Part shown: positions 46,875 to 58,300 of the stretch, piece by piece | Layout: every line of letters begins with the position of its first letter | Numbering within the stretch: position 1 is the first letter of the stretch | Assembly: GCA_015680905.1 (NCBI GenBank) | Contig: CM027378.1 | Location: forward strand, 84,845,501 to 84,909,500 | Direction of reading: 5' to 3' | Length of the DNA: 64,000 nucleotides | Source of the DNA: Coptis chinensis | Taxonomy: Eukaryota > Streptophyta > Magnoliopsida > Ranunculales > Ranunculaceae | Made by a program: the position numbers and the translations under genes | The notes under the pieces: model-generated | What the model saw: only the letters and a program-made list of their open reading frames with translations | What the model was told of the DNA's origin: nothing | The model's database searches: none

Positions 46875-48319
46875 GGGTTTTTTAGGTCTGGGTCCTAATA
46901 ATAGTTGGTTTATTAGGGTTTGGTCCAGAAAAGCTTGAATATTAGGGTTTAGTCCTAGTTTTGGTTTTTGACCGCCAGTTAACTGAGTTGACTGTGGTTA
47001 ATCAGCTTATATTTTTGAAATGGTAATAATACCCCTCGCGTGCAATATCATGCGTTTCTATTTTATGAAATTTAGTCGACACTTGTCGACATCTGACTTC
47101 GACTTTCGATGTGGCTGTCAGATCTTAAATTTGCGCATCTCTAGAATATAGTCAATAATATAACCCCGACTTTGATCTCTATTCACAGGGTTTGAAGGCG
47201 GCGGCCAAGATCCAATCGTATTTTTGTTTTTCTTTTCGTTTTCTCTCCTTTTGAAATGAGAATAAGAAGGTGAGCGCAACTAGGCGAGCCTTCTAAGAAA
47301 CCCTACGAGGGTGAAGGCCAACCAACACCAAGAGTAAACTTGTATTTAGTTTCCATAAGAGAGGCAGTGGAAACCCACTATAGTTTTGACTCGTTCAAAC
47401 ATGGATAGATAGCGCAATCAATAAAGAATTCACGGCCAGGAAGCAGGTGATGGGCTCAGCTCAAGCTGTTGTCAGGAACAAGCTTTGGTGATTCAGTCGA
47501 ATTAGATAGTCTAGCCCCTTCTTTTCCCCCTTTTCCACTCTGTGGAACTAGTTATGCCAATGCTTTTTCCCAGGTTGTTGATGGAACCTGGCTTGAATCT
47601 GTTAACGCTTGTGCTAAGGAAAGTATTAGTCTTTTTAGGCAAGACCCGCGCCTTGCAAGACCAACATCTCTCTCGTTCTCCTGATCCGTCTAAATTTGCA
47701 TCATATTGAGCAGCCAAGACCAGGAACGGAATCTTGTTTCTGTTTTATACCCATATTCAATTGTTCTAAACTGGTTGTCAATTGAGCTTGTTGCTCGTCT
47801 TAAACGACTATCCTTTCCTCTTTTTTCTGCACCAGATGATAAACTACATATTTTTGGTAAGATGACATGCATGATGCTTTCAGGTAGTCCCGGCTTCATG
47901 ATCTCTCTCTAGATTAGAACCATCCGTTTCCCTTTATTAGTAGTTGATGCAGATGGTGAGGGTGGCCAGCTAATCGGGAATATATCTATAGACGAAGACG
48001 ATATAAACGCCTCCATCATCGACCAACCACATTGAAATTATTGATTGTATTCTCGAGATGTGCAAATTTAAGATCTAACGGCCACATCGAAAGTCAAAGT
48101 CAGATGTCGACACGTGTCAACTAAATTTGATAAAATAGAAACGTGATATTGCACACAAGAGGTATTATTGCCATTTCAAAAATACAAGCTGATTGACCAC
48201 AGTCAACTCAGTTGGCTGGTGGTCAAAAACCAAAACTAGGACTAAACCCTAATATTCAAGCTTTTTTGGACCAACCCCTAATAAACCAACTATTATTAGG
48301 ACCCATACCTAAATATCCC
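46875..48319. mobile_element. Non-autonomous MULE (possible Pack-MULE) with perfect 9-bp target duplication
   Basis: 1445 bp bounded by GGGTTTTTTAGGTCTGGG and its inverted partner ...CCATACCTAAATATCCC. Terminal inverted repeats of ~285 bp (46875-47161 and 48036-48319) pair at about 88-90% by eye. The 9-bp duplication TATTTTTAT flanks it exactly (46866-46874 and 48320-48328), diagnostic for Mutator-superfamily insertion. The ~870-bp interior has no transposase but holds plus-strand coding-like segments (INKEFTARKQVMGSAQAVV near 47425; LCGTSYANAFSQVVDGTWLE near 47545; LVVDADGEGGQLIGNISIDE near 47942), separated by intron-like sequence. This resembles captured host-gene fragments; the source gene is not recognised. 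It is inserted in the 3' region of the larger MULE. Confidence 0.85.
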
Positions 48320-48605
48320 TATTTTTATGTTGTTTGGGATGTTGTAGTGCTATTCCTATGAAGTTATTATCATATGGTATTGAATGAGTTTGCAGTGCAT
48401 GTTAGGTGCATGAGTTTGCAGTTATTGTCATATACTTGGTGCATGTTGTTTTGTTTTTGTTGTTTTGTTATTTGTTAGGTATATATGTTACTAATACTAG
48501 TAATTGCAGAATGAATGTGCTAACAGGGGAAAAAAACAGAGAAGTGAATGTGCACAAAAAAAAAATATCTTGTCATTAATTTAGAAGTGATATGTTCTTA
48601 ATAAG

Positions 48606-48765
48606 TTATGTTACACCAGAAACATTGCCCTCTATTTGCATCTTCATAGGGCCATCAATACAAAGTTTTAATTTCCCTTCTTCCATATTTTTCCCCTTCG
48701 TTTTGTCATGTGCACTTTCTACATTCAACTCTACTAGAACTTCGTCAAACCACTTGAAGCCTTTG
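48606..48765 (-). CDS. Orphan C-terminal exon, unknown protein, in the MULE
   Basis: A minus-strand frame reads GFKWFDEVLVELNVESAHDK, a charged linker and DGPMKMQIEGNVSG, ending in a stop at 48606-48608. It has about 52 codons, all sense, with coding-like composition. It is cut on its upstream side at 48766 by a truncated Athila-type LTR. FKWFDE resembles the end of plant GRF-type zinc fingers (F-x-W-x-D/E), a loose similarity only. It could be a second gene of the MULE or a captured exon. Confidence 0.4.
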
Positions 48766-49543
48766 TGATAATGTAAAAATAGTAGTTTCTACAGTACTAA
48801 ATCATGCATATCAAGTTATTATAATACTCTCTAAACATGTTGATATAGAGGAGCAATCGTGTTCTCCACTCTTGCTTGCACGTACTTAAAACGAATCTAG
48901 ACTAATTAAACTAATCCACTAATGAGAGAGTAATATTTTAGACTATGAAAACAGTAAATAAATATGCTAAAACAGTTATTTAAACTATGAGAAAGATATA
49001 GAGAAAGTAATAAATCCACCTAATGATTAGTTTCATGCAAGAATCGAATTATTCATTGAAAAGAGATCGTCTTTAGGTTTTCACGCAATGATCTAACCTA
49101 AAGCCTCAAACTTTATCATCTCTAGCAACAACCTACATCTCTATAGTCATTATTACTATCATGTAGGATTATTACAACCAAATCTCTCGACTTAATCATA
49201 ATAATCTCTAGTTTAATTTACTATATGCTTATTTTGGAAGTCATACAATAAACTAAACCTATTGAAATACATACACAATTAAATAATTATACTTAACAAT
49301 ATATTCCTCATTAGGTTTCATAATCACTCTCTCTAATGGGGGGATTAGCCTAATATCATTGGATTAATTAAACTAAAACAAGAAGAAGAAGACATAATAA
49401 TGTAAAGACAATAATTGAAATTAACTAAACAATAGAATAAAAACATAATGTAAATAAGAATTGAATAAATACTAAGCTTTTATTGATGGGGAATTAATGG
49501 AGGCTACACTATAAACTAATTAATAACTAAACCTAAATAAACT

Positions 49544-49594
<51 letters not shown>

Positions 49595-50013
49595 AATTTA
49601 CAACTAAATTAAAGAATGGAGTATCCAAATTTTGTTTAGCCTTAATCCTCTTTATATAGGAGATGATTAGGATTACATTTGTGTGCATGGGACAAAAAGG
49701 GGGACTTTGGGCCTCTAATATGATCCCAAAGTCCATTAGGTTAAGTCTAAAGAGGCTACAAATGTTGGAAATTACTTCAGTGTTATTTTCGTCCACTTTT
49801 ACAGCTTTGATTGGGGCAAGTTCGAGTCCATTGGAAAGCTTATTCTGATCTGGTCGTTTTTACATAAAGTAGGCCCAATTCTGAGGCCCGAGTCCAAAGA
49901 AACGCTCATTTGGAATTCTGTTGACTTTTCTGTTCTTTTTTTACCCGAATTAACTTTGACTTCCCAGCTTTGACTGGGCTTGAAAATGCTTTTTCTTCTT
50001 AATTCTTGGGCTT
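48766..50013 (-). repeat. Truncated Athila-type LTR
   Basis: Starts TGATAATGTAAAAATAGTAG, matching the LTR edge at 41101, and follows the same landmarks (CCTCTCTAATGGGG...TTAGCC; TTGGAAAGCTTATTCTG..GGTCGTTTTTACAT; AGTCCAAAGAAACG; CTTTGACTGGGCTT), but more diverged. It stops near 50013 without the last ~200 bp (no CTCTTATCA end), directly against the MULE terminus. Contains a (GA)n run at 49551-49590. No internal region follows. Confidence 0.7.
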
Positions 50014-50085
50014 TATTATAAAATGTGGGGGGTTTATTATAAAATGGTGACAAAAGTGGGGGGTTTACACAATGGGGATTTTCGC
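50014..50085 (-). repeat. Right terminal inverted repeat of the MULE
   Basis: GGGGGGTTTATT and GGGGGGTTTACACAATGGGG...TTTTCG pair with the C-rich left terminus at 31153-31215. It is abutted on its inner side by the truncated LTR. Confidence 0.6.
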
Positions 50086-51881
50086 AGTCATCTCCTAACA
50101 AGAGCGTGAGTTTTTGTATTTCATCGTCCATAAATTTTATTTGTGTTTTTGATAAGTGTTTGACCATGTTTCTTAAAATATATTCTTTATTTACTTCAAA
50201 TTACTTCCAACACAATTTTGAAAGGAGGAATGAGGAATTTGGAGATCAATGAGAACGGTGTAACATGGAGTTGTTATTTGGTTACTATTGTAACTGTTTT
50301 GACCACTTGCAAATGCATTTAATACTCCTTTTCCTAGCTTGGCATTGCCGGTGTTTTGACATTGTAAATCATTTGTTGTACCCGAAAGGCCGAAACAAAT
50401 ATAGCCCCAGAACTTAGAAAGACACCTAGTCACACGATATAAATAACACTACCTAGTATCAAAATAAACAAACTATATGGGAGGGATAGAGCCACATTCA
50501 TTATGCTCGCCTATTGTGCTATATTTTTGACACACAATTTTTTTTTTATTGGATAAGATTTGGGAGATCTTGGACACACCCATAAAAACACTCACATACC
50601 CCACGCCTAACTAAAGTTTTTGTTATACCCCAATAACCTCTTTAATCCAATAATATCTCCGAAATAAATTTGGAGTATTTCTAATAGGGGCAAAAGAAAA
50701 AGAAACAAGAAAAAGAAAACAACACACGGCCTTTTTTCGGCAATCTTCTTCTTCTTCCCCGCTCTATTTTCTACAGAGAAAAAAAATCCTCTTAGGTAGG
50801 AAGATACATTTCTAACATGAACTAATAAAAAAAGAAAAAGAAAAAAGAAAAAAGAACCCCATCTCATATTTCAATACGTATAACATAAGTAAAATACATT
50901 TTCGATGTTTGACATCAATAACTCTAGCATCAACAAACCCCTTGAACTAATCCAATGATAGGTTCTTATAAATAACTGAGATAGTAAAGAATCCCATTTG
51001 CAATAACTTTAAGGGTGTATCCAAGATCACCCAAAAGGATAATTTAGGAACCTAAATGTGTCTAAAACAATTTTAGAAGTTTTATGTAACCGTTCAAAAT
51101 TTTCCGATTTCATAACAACTTAAATAATGATAGACTTTTTTGAATGAGTTGAATTTTGTGGGCATGTTCTTCATGGTGAAGAGATCATATTTTGTAAAAA
51201 ATCACCCCTTAATTCAACTTTTAAGTTTACATTTTTTTGAATGCATACAAAATGTGGATCTAAATGTGGCTCTGTCTCTCCACATATAGTAGCTCAAAAA
51301 TATGTTCACTTCACATCGAACATGCACACACAACAGGGAGAACATCTCTCTGAATCCCTGATAGTGATTTTGGTATCAACCTGATCTACAACAACAACTC
51401 GACCCACTATTTGTCTTGCTATATTCTGGATTCCTGGACAATAAACACAATATCCAATATATATATAGAACACCGTCTACATTTGTCCCGAATTTCGCTC
51501 AATGACGCCCATATATTTGCAAAAACTAAGCGGTTCTACTTGAATTAGAACAGGGTAAATCAAAGGCTTGGTAGCTATTTCCAGCACCAAAACCATGCCA
51601 AAAAATATTCCCCGTTTCGAAGAAATTGGGGGCCTTTTACCAAATTTTATATGAAATGTGATTTATTGGTTGAACCTTGTTTGGACAAAACATAGGACAC
51701 CAACATCACGTAAGGTACTCCTTGTCAACAGGCCCAAATATTAGTCCAATTACACAAAAGCCCAACACATGTAGTGCACGTGCGAAGACATACAGATAAG
51801 AATGCAACGGCTACGATTCATTCGAAAATATGAAAAGATTAAAAAGAAAAATAAGGCGGGTAAAAAAAACTAAAACTAACA
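50086..51881. other. Intergenic region upstream of PNSB5
   Basis: No confident gene. A segment near 51080-51210 (TTTTTTGAATGAGTTGAATTTTG...AGAGATCATATTTTGTAAAA) resembles the fold-back element at 18022-18375. A minus-strand open frame at 50191-50433 has no recognisable family. Near the gene, GATAAG at 51795-51800 resembles the I-box found in light-regulated promoters; no clear TATA box is present. Confidence 0.45.
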
Positions 51882-53553
51882 ATGGTGCTGATTTCTTCAA
51901 CCCCCTCACTTCTCTCTACCAGTACAATCCCCAAAATTATATCTAAGCACAATGAAACTAGGATTAAGTTTCCATCCAACAAGTGTCCAAACAATCACCC
52001 ACTTCATTTCATATCGAGTAGAAACTTTAGTTCTACAAGATTGAATTCTGCCGGGTTGTCTGAGGTAGAACCTGATCTTAATGAAGATAAAATTGATCGA
52101 TGGAGGACTGGTGGTATTGATCCTGTAAGTAAATGATGGTTTGTGTGGAATTGTATGTTGGGGTATTGGAATTATTTGCTTATATATGTTGTTTGGATTG
52201 ATTTTCAGGAGGACTTTGTTTATGGAGTGTATGATGGGCATCACACTTACTATGAAACGAATGACAAACGTACTGGTTTAGTGTCTTATTTTTTATTCCT
52301 GTTTTATTCACTGGGAAACCAGAGCTTTGTGTAAGACTGACAATGATATGTACTTTGGAGATAGGTTTCTTTGAATCACATCTCTGTGTTAGGAGATTTC
52401 TTGGTTCTGCAATTAAATTTAGGAGATACTCTATCCTTTTATATGGCCATTGGTAAACAAATTGAATAAACAAAAGACCTTCTCCTGCAAGTTTAAGCGA
52501 ACATAACTTGTCATACTCTACTTTCTGGCCTAACCCTGCATCGCCACTTCTTTTGGGTGAAGTGTGATTATGTACAAATTTAAAAAACAAAAGGAGATCT
52601 GTCATAATATTAAATTTTACTCTAGATTCTCATTTTTGTACATAACCACAATACTGGGAAATGTGATAGAATCAATAGGATCCATCTTTTAAGAAATGCT
52701 TGCAAAAACTTCGAGGATTTGTTTTTGATTTGTTTTTATTTTTATATACATTTTCAGCTATTTCTATAGCTCTTACTGTACTCATGTATCTCACCACAGA
52801 AATCGTAGTTCCATAGTTCCATTATCATTGTTATTTACAGTTCAGGTTCTTGTAATGCATGCGATACTTTTGTCTGTTGAATGCACTGAATCTTAGACAA
52901 CTTGATCTGACGAAGTTCTTTTCGGAACCATTAGCTGATGACATGCTTTTCTTGTACATTATAGCTTCGTTTTGGGAATCAGTAGCAGAAGAATATAATG
53001 CTGCAGAACCCCCTACTGGATTCCAGGGTATTGATTGCTACAAGTAGCATAGGTAATTTCAAAGACTCAAAATTACAGCAGGACTAATGTGTTGTTTGCA
53101 TTTTTTTGTGCAGGGATTATTTCATGGCTCTTCCTACCGGCAGTAGTTGCTGGATTAAAATACGATGTTCCGGTAATAATCATATCATCGTTATTGATAA
53201 TGTTGATTAGTTATCTGGCCCTGTAACTTTCCACTGGAGAAGGGACAATGCGCGCTCTTCTTGATTACACAAAAATATTATATTTCATCCGAAACAACTT
53301 TTGACACTTAATTACTTTTCAGGGGGAGTACTTGTACATTGGAGCAGCTCTATTTGTTGTGGTATTCTGCATTATCGAGATGGGTAAACCAGATAAACCT
53401 CATAACTTTGAACCGCAAATATACAACATGGAGAGGGGAGCTCGGGACAAGTTGATAGCGGACTACAATTCCATGGACATATGGGACTTCAATGAGAAAT
53501 ATGGGGAACTTTGGGACTTCACTATAGAGAGGGAAGGCCTTGAGAAACTGTAA
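51882..53553 (+). CDS. PNSB5: Photosynthetic NDH subunit of subcomplex B 5 (PnsB5/NDH18), chloroplast
   Basis: Five exons: 51882-52124, 52209-52269 (or -52275), 52965-53027, 53114-53172 and 53323-53553, all GT-AG and in phase, giving 218 (or 220) residues, close to the family's ~212. Residues 1-50 are a Ser/Thr-rich transit peptide (ISTPSLLSTSTIP). Conserved blocks follow: EDFVYGVYDGHHTYYE, AAEPPTGFQGIISWLFLPAV, a hydrophobic pair of membrane segments (ISWLFLPAVVAGL and LYIGAALFVVVFCII), and EMGKPDKPHNFEPQIYNMER with WDFNEKYGELWDFTIE at the C-terminus. PnsB5 belongs to subcomplex B of the thylakoid NDH complex, which drives cyclic electron flow around photosystem I. The frame appears intact. 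The only uncertainty is the exon-2 donor (AAAC|GTACTG or ACTG|GTTTAG). Confidence 0.88.
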
Positions 53554-55097
53554 CCATTCTCATCATCAGTGAGACGCTAATGTACATAGCTATATTGTGC
53601 AATGATTTTTCTCTAAAGCTGATCTCTCTGTTGTTTTTTCTTCTCTAAATAGGCGTAACTTTTCGAAAGTCTAGCTAGCTAGGTCTCAACCCAGGATACA
53701 AGTCCTCTAGTAGTGCTTAGACTTCAGAAATTTGTGTCGCTTGTGGACTACCACAAGAATGCTATATCATCCCCTAGTGAGAGAGTGTTTACTATGAAAA
53801 AATTCATTTGAAACACTGCTAAAAGCAGAAGCAGTAAGGTTGGAGTTGTGCCCAACAATGCCCGAAAGATATTACTGTAGCCCGAATGACCCAAATAAAC
53901 ACTGCTATTAGCAGTGATAATAGTATATAATTGACCAAAAAATAAAATAAAAAATAGTAGTGTATATTAGTAGTAGCAGCCCACCTTGAGTGCAATCCTG
54001 GATCCGCCCCTGCCAATGAGGGTATCTCGAAATGGGATGGAGTGAAAAACAAGTAAGCTCGAAAATACATGAAGTCAGTGAAACTAGGTGATCTCTGTTT
54101 CTTTTACCACTCTGGTTCAAAATCACGTCGCATTGTCAGTGTTACAAAATAATGGACGAATGGTATTTTGACGTCTGGGTTTGATGACGATGATTTGTAA
54201 GAGGACGAGGAGTAATGGTGTTGGTTGATGACTGGATTGAGACCGTGATAATCTGTGCCATGGACCATGGTGATGAGGTATTTAACTATTTAAGATTATA
54301 CAAGATTTGGTCTTATTTTGTGGAGTATATATTTTTGAGTGTTTATGGTTTTTGAATAAATTCCATGGTTAGCTAAAGAAGGTCAAAAATTATACTCACA
54401 CTCCAAGTGTTAGGTACGTAACGATGTTATAACTTGAATAGTTGAAAGTGATGTATGGTGACTTCTCATATGCAAGGCTAAGATTATTGAGTATAAGTAT
54501 TAACTCAACAGTAAACATTCGACCATTATTCTACAGTATCAGTATTTTATGTACTCGAAAATCGGTATCTATTTTGATTACCAAGAGCATTTTCAATATT
54601 CTAAACCATGATTGGAAGGCCTTCTGCCCTTCAGTAGACGCTTCTGAGGATGATCGCCGAACAAAATTGTTGTTGTGTGTGCTTTTTTGTTGAGTAAGTG
54701 TAATATTCTGTATGGTTGTTAAGCTGTATGTTTCTATCTGTTAAGAACTGTATGTCATAATTTTATATGAATGTGAATCCCTCTTCTTGTTTTACAGAGC
54801 ATATTTTGTTAAAACTCTGAAAGGTCCTGTTCGACAGAAAATAGAGTGACTCCTCCAGTGAGGAATATCTACGCTTGATTGTGGGTCAACCCAAGTCTTT
54901 TTGATATTATCTTGCAAGTCTTCAAGTGTTTGAAACGGCAATGGATCAGACTTTGTAAGTCTACTAAACCAAGTAAGTAAGTAACCAACAAAATACGTTA
55001 ATGGAGCCCTTTCATTGAATAATGGCCATATTTTGCTACTGTACCGCAAGTATGTTAATACAGAAGAGTACCTATACCAAGTAGCGTACTGGTGCTT
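53554..55097. other. Intergenic region between PNSB5 and the copia insertion
   Basis: 3' UTR of PNSB5 followed by non-coding DNA. CACTGCTATTAGCAGTG at 53908-53924 is a 17-bp palindrome, repeated in part at 53813. The last few hundred bases are the native upstream region of the LRR gene at 60082, separated from it by the copia element. Confidence 0.5.
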
Positions 55098-55102
55098 TGG
55101 TT

Positions 55103-55316
55103 TATTAATATATCTGTACACTCCAACAAATCAGGAAAATACTTGATAAGAGTTGGACTCTGTACTCTTTCATTCAGTTCTAGTTAGATAAGTAGAGATA
55201 GTTAGATAAGTAGAGAGAATCTCTCAAGTCAGTTGTAATCTCCTATTCCTATTTAAATACCTCGAAATCAATAAAGTAAAGATATCTTTTAGGAACTTAA
55301 CCTACGTGTTTTCACA
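55103..55316 (+). repeat. 5' LTR of the copia element
   Basis: 214 bp; contains CCTATTTAAATACC (TATA-like, near 55244) and CAATAAAGTAAAG (polyadenylation-like, near 55269). Includes a short internal repeat AGTTAGATAAGTAGAGA. Confidence 0.95.
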
Positions 55317-55390
55317 TGGTATCGGAGCAACAATTTTATTCAAGTTAAAACACTTTTTTTTTTTAGCTTCCTCCCTATTTACTTTGTTCA

Positions 55391-58300
55391 ATGGATGCAC
55401 CACCAACTCCTGGAACACCAGAGTCTAATGCAACTCAGGTTTCCTCAAATGGTCCTTTTTTTGTGCATCACTCAGACAATCCATCCACTGTGTTGGTTGC
55501 TCCTTCTTTATCAGGTGACAATTACAACACATGGATTCGTGCCATAACTATGGCCTTACGAGCGAAGAACAAATTTGGTTTTGTTAATGGTACGATTGAC
55601 AAACCAACTGATGCTGCTGAAATTCTTCAATGGCAAAGATGTAATGATCTTGTTTCCTGCTGGATACTCAATTCTGTGAATCCTGAAATTCGTGGAAGCA
55701 TTGCATACTCTGAATCTGCAAGAGAAATCTGGAAGGACCTTGCGGAACGTTACTCTCAATCAAATGCTCCATTAGTCTTTCAACTCAAGGAACATATTAA
55801 AGACACAAAGCAAGATGACCTGTCTATCTCTGCTTATTTTACCAAGCTCAAGTCCTTGTGGAATGAACTTGATTCTCTCGCTATAATTCAGCCATGTACT
55901 TGTGGTTATGACAAGCTTCTTGCAGTTCAAATCCTTGACGATCGAGCAATGAAATTTCTTCAAGGTCTCCATGATAGGTACAAACCACTTCGCAGCCAAA
56001 TACTTCTCATGGAGCCCTTTCCTGCCATTACTAAGATTTACTCTCTTGTTCGTCAAGAAGAAAAACAGCAAGAGATACATTCTTTTTCATCTCCTATTCC
56101 GTATAAATGTGACTTGCGCAAAGCCCGCCAGATCGTGGAAACCATTTCAATCGTGGCAATCAAAAACCACGTTTTCATTGCGATCATTGTGGAAGAGATA
56201 ACCACACTATAGATCGTTGTTTCAAGCTCCATGGCTATCCTCCAAAGAAATCTGATGTACACCAGAACACAACAAAGAACAAAGAACAAGAAATGGTCAC
56301 AACTCCTAGCGTCACTAAGGAACAGTATAACAAATTACTTGCCATGCTTTCTTCAGGTAGTGCAGATTTCAATGCAAATCTAGCAGGTATTGCCCTTACC
56401 GTTCCCACCAATTCAGTGTGGATTATTGATACAGGAGCCTCTAATCACATGTGTTATAGTTTATCACTTTTTTCCTCTTACAAACCATGTCCACATCCTT
56501 TTTCCGTTGGTCTTCCTGATGGCTCAAATGCATTTGTAACTCATGTTGGTACTGTACAGTTGTCCCAATTCATTAAACTTGAAAATGTTTTCTTTATTTC
56601 ATCTTTCAAGTTTAATCTTTTTATCGATCGACCAACTTACCAAATCAAATGATTGTGTATTAACATTTTTCCTCACGAATGTGTTTTCAGGACCAATCAA
56701 CGAAGAAGAGGACGATTGGGAAGGGTAACATTCATGAAGGGTTGTATTATTTTCAAAGGCTTCAAAGAATGGCCGTCATCAAACCACCTACCATTGATTT
56801 ATGGCATTGGCGCCTTGGCCATGTTTCTTATCCCACTCTCCATCGTCTAGTTAACAAGGTTCCATTTATTTCTTGTTCTGAAAATAAACCTTGTAATATT
56901 TGCTCTCAAGCAAAACAAGCTCGTTTATCTTTTCCTTTGAGTTCAATTAATACTACTAGACCTTTTGCTTTGATTCATTGCGATATATGGGGCCTCTTTT
57001 CTCAACCTTCATTAAATGGTTCTCGTTATTTTTTAACCATTGTAGATGATTTTAGCCGTTGCACTTGGCTCTATCTCATGCATTTTAAATCTGACACAAA
57101 ACAAGTTTTGCAATATTTTTTTTCCATGGTTCACACTCAATTTCAGCATCACATACATCGTATTTTTTCTAACAACGGTGCTGAAATTTTTCCAACAATA
57201 CAAGGTGTACGTTCCGATAATGGAACTGAATTTTTATCTAAAGATATGCAAAATTTTTTTTTAGACAATGGTGTCATTCACCAACGAAGTTGCGTTGGAA
57301 CTCCCCAACAAAACGGGGTTGTAGAACGGAAACACCGTCATCTTCTTGAAGTAGCTAGAGCTCTTCGATTTCAGGCACATTTACCTTTAAAATTCTGGGG
57401 TGAATGTGTTCTCACAGCCACATACATAATTAACAAACTGCCAACTCCTCTTTTATCACACAAATCCCCACAAGAAATTTTGTTTGGTTCAAAACCTGAT
57501 TATTCTCGCTTACGAGTTTTTGGCAGCTTATGTTTTATGCACAATAATAACATTCAACATAAATTTGATCAGAGGGCTAAACCTGGGGTGTTTCTTGGCT
57601 ATCCACATGCACAAAAAGGTTATCGCATTTTTGATATTACAACTAATGCTATATCTACTTCTCGCCATGTTACTTTTCCTGAAGGTATTTTTCCCTTTCG
57701 TGACATACCCATATCACCAATACAATCCTCTCCTGTTTTACCATTATCCTTAGATGACAATCCTTCATATGATGATAGTCCAACAGATATTCCACGTTCC
57801 CTCCCAAGTAATTATGGAATCACAATTCCTTTACTCAATGAATCCCTGCCCCACACCTCCTTCACAAAATACACCACTTTGAAACTTCCAATACCAGTCC
57901 ATCCTTGGTTACTCCACCAACAACTATACCATCTAATTCCACACAAACTTCTCCATCTACCAAGATACACCACCTCGATAAGACGAGAAAAAATTCGCCC
58001 TCCTCCTTATTTGGTTAAGCACTACATATGCTCTACAGCTAGTCATGAATGTTCCCCTTCTTCATCTAACTCCAGGTTGAAAGGTACACCATATCCTCTT
58101 AACCAATATACTTCTAATGTTAATTTTTCCACTGCACACAAGTCGTTTCTTTCCACTATTTGTTCTACAGATGAACCAAAATCATATTCCCAAGCTGTTA
58201 AAATACCTCAATGGAAGGATGCTATGACAAAGGAAATTGAAGCCCTGGAAAAGAACAACACATGGACACTTATATCTCTCCCTCCCAACAAACAGGCAAT

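Larger units (their letters stand above)
31153..50085 (+). mobile_element. Mutator-like element (MULE), decayed and split by insertions
   Basis: Terminal regions match in inverted orientation: CGAAAACCC...TTTGTGTAAACCCCCC...ATCACCATAAACCCTCCACATTT on the left (31153-31215) against the complement of AATGTGGGGGGTTTATT...GGTGAC...GGGGGGTTTACACAATGGGGATTTTCG on the right (50024-50085). Between them is a MuDR-type transposase gene in plus orientation. Later insertions account for most of the 18.9 kb: an Athila complex (31872-about 43085), a small MULE (46875-48319) and a truncated Athila-type LTR (48766-50013). Without them it is about 5 kb, normal for an autonomous MULE. No 9-bp target duplication could be matched, so the ends are approximate and the insertion is old. 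Confidence 0.75.

Noticed and set aside
50607..50867. 86-codon minus-strand open frame rich in Phe and Leu
   Set aside because: Arises from A-rich homopolymer tracts (AAAGAAAAAG); no domain.
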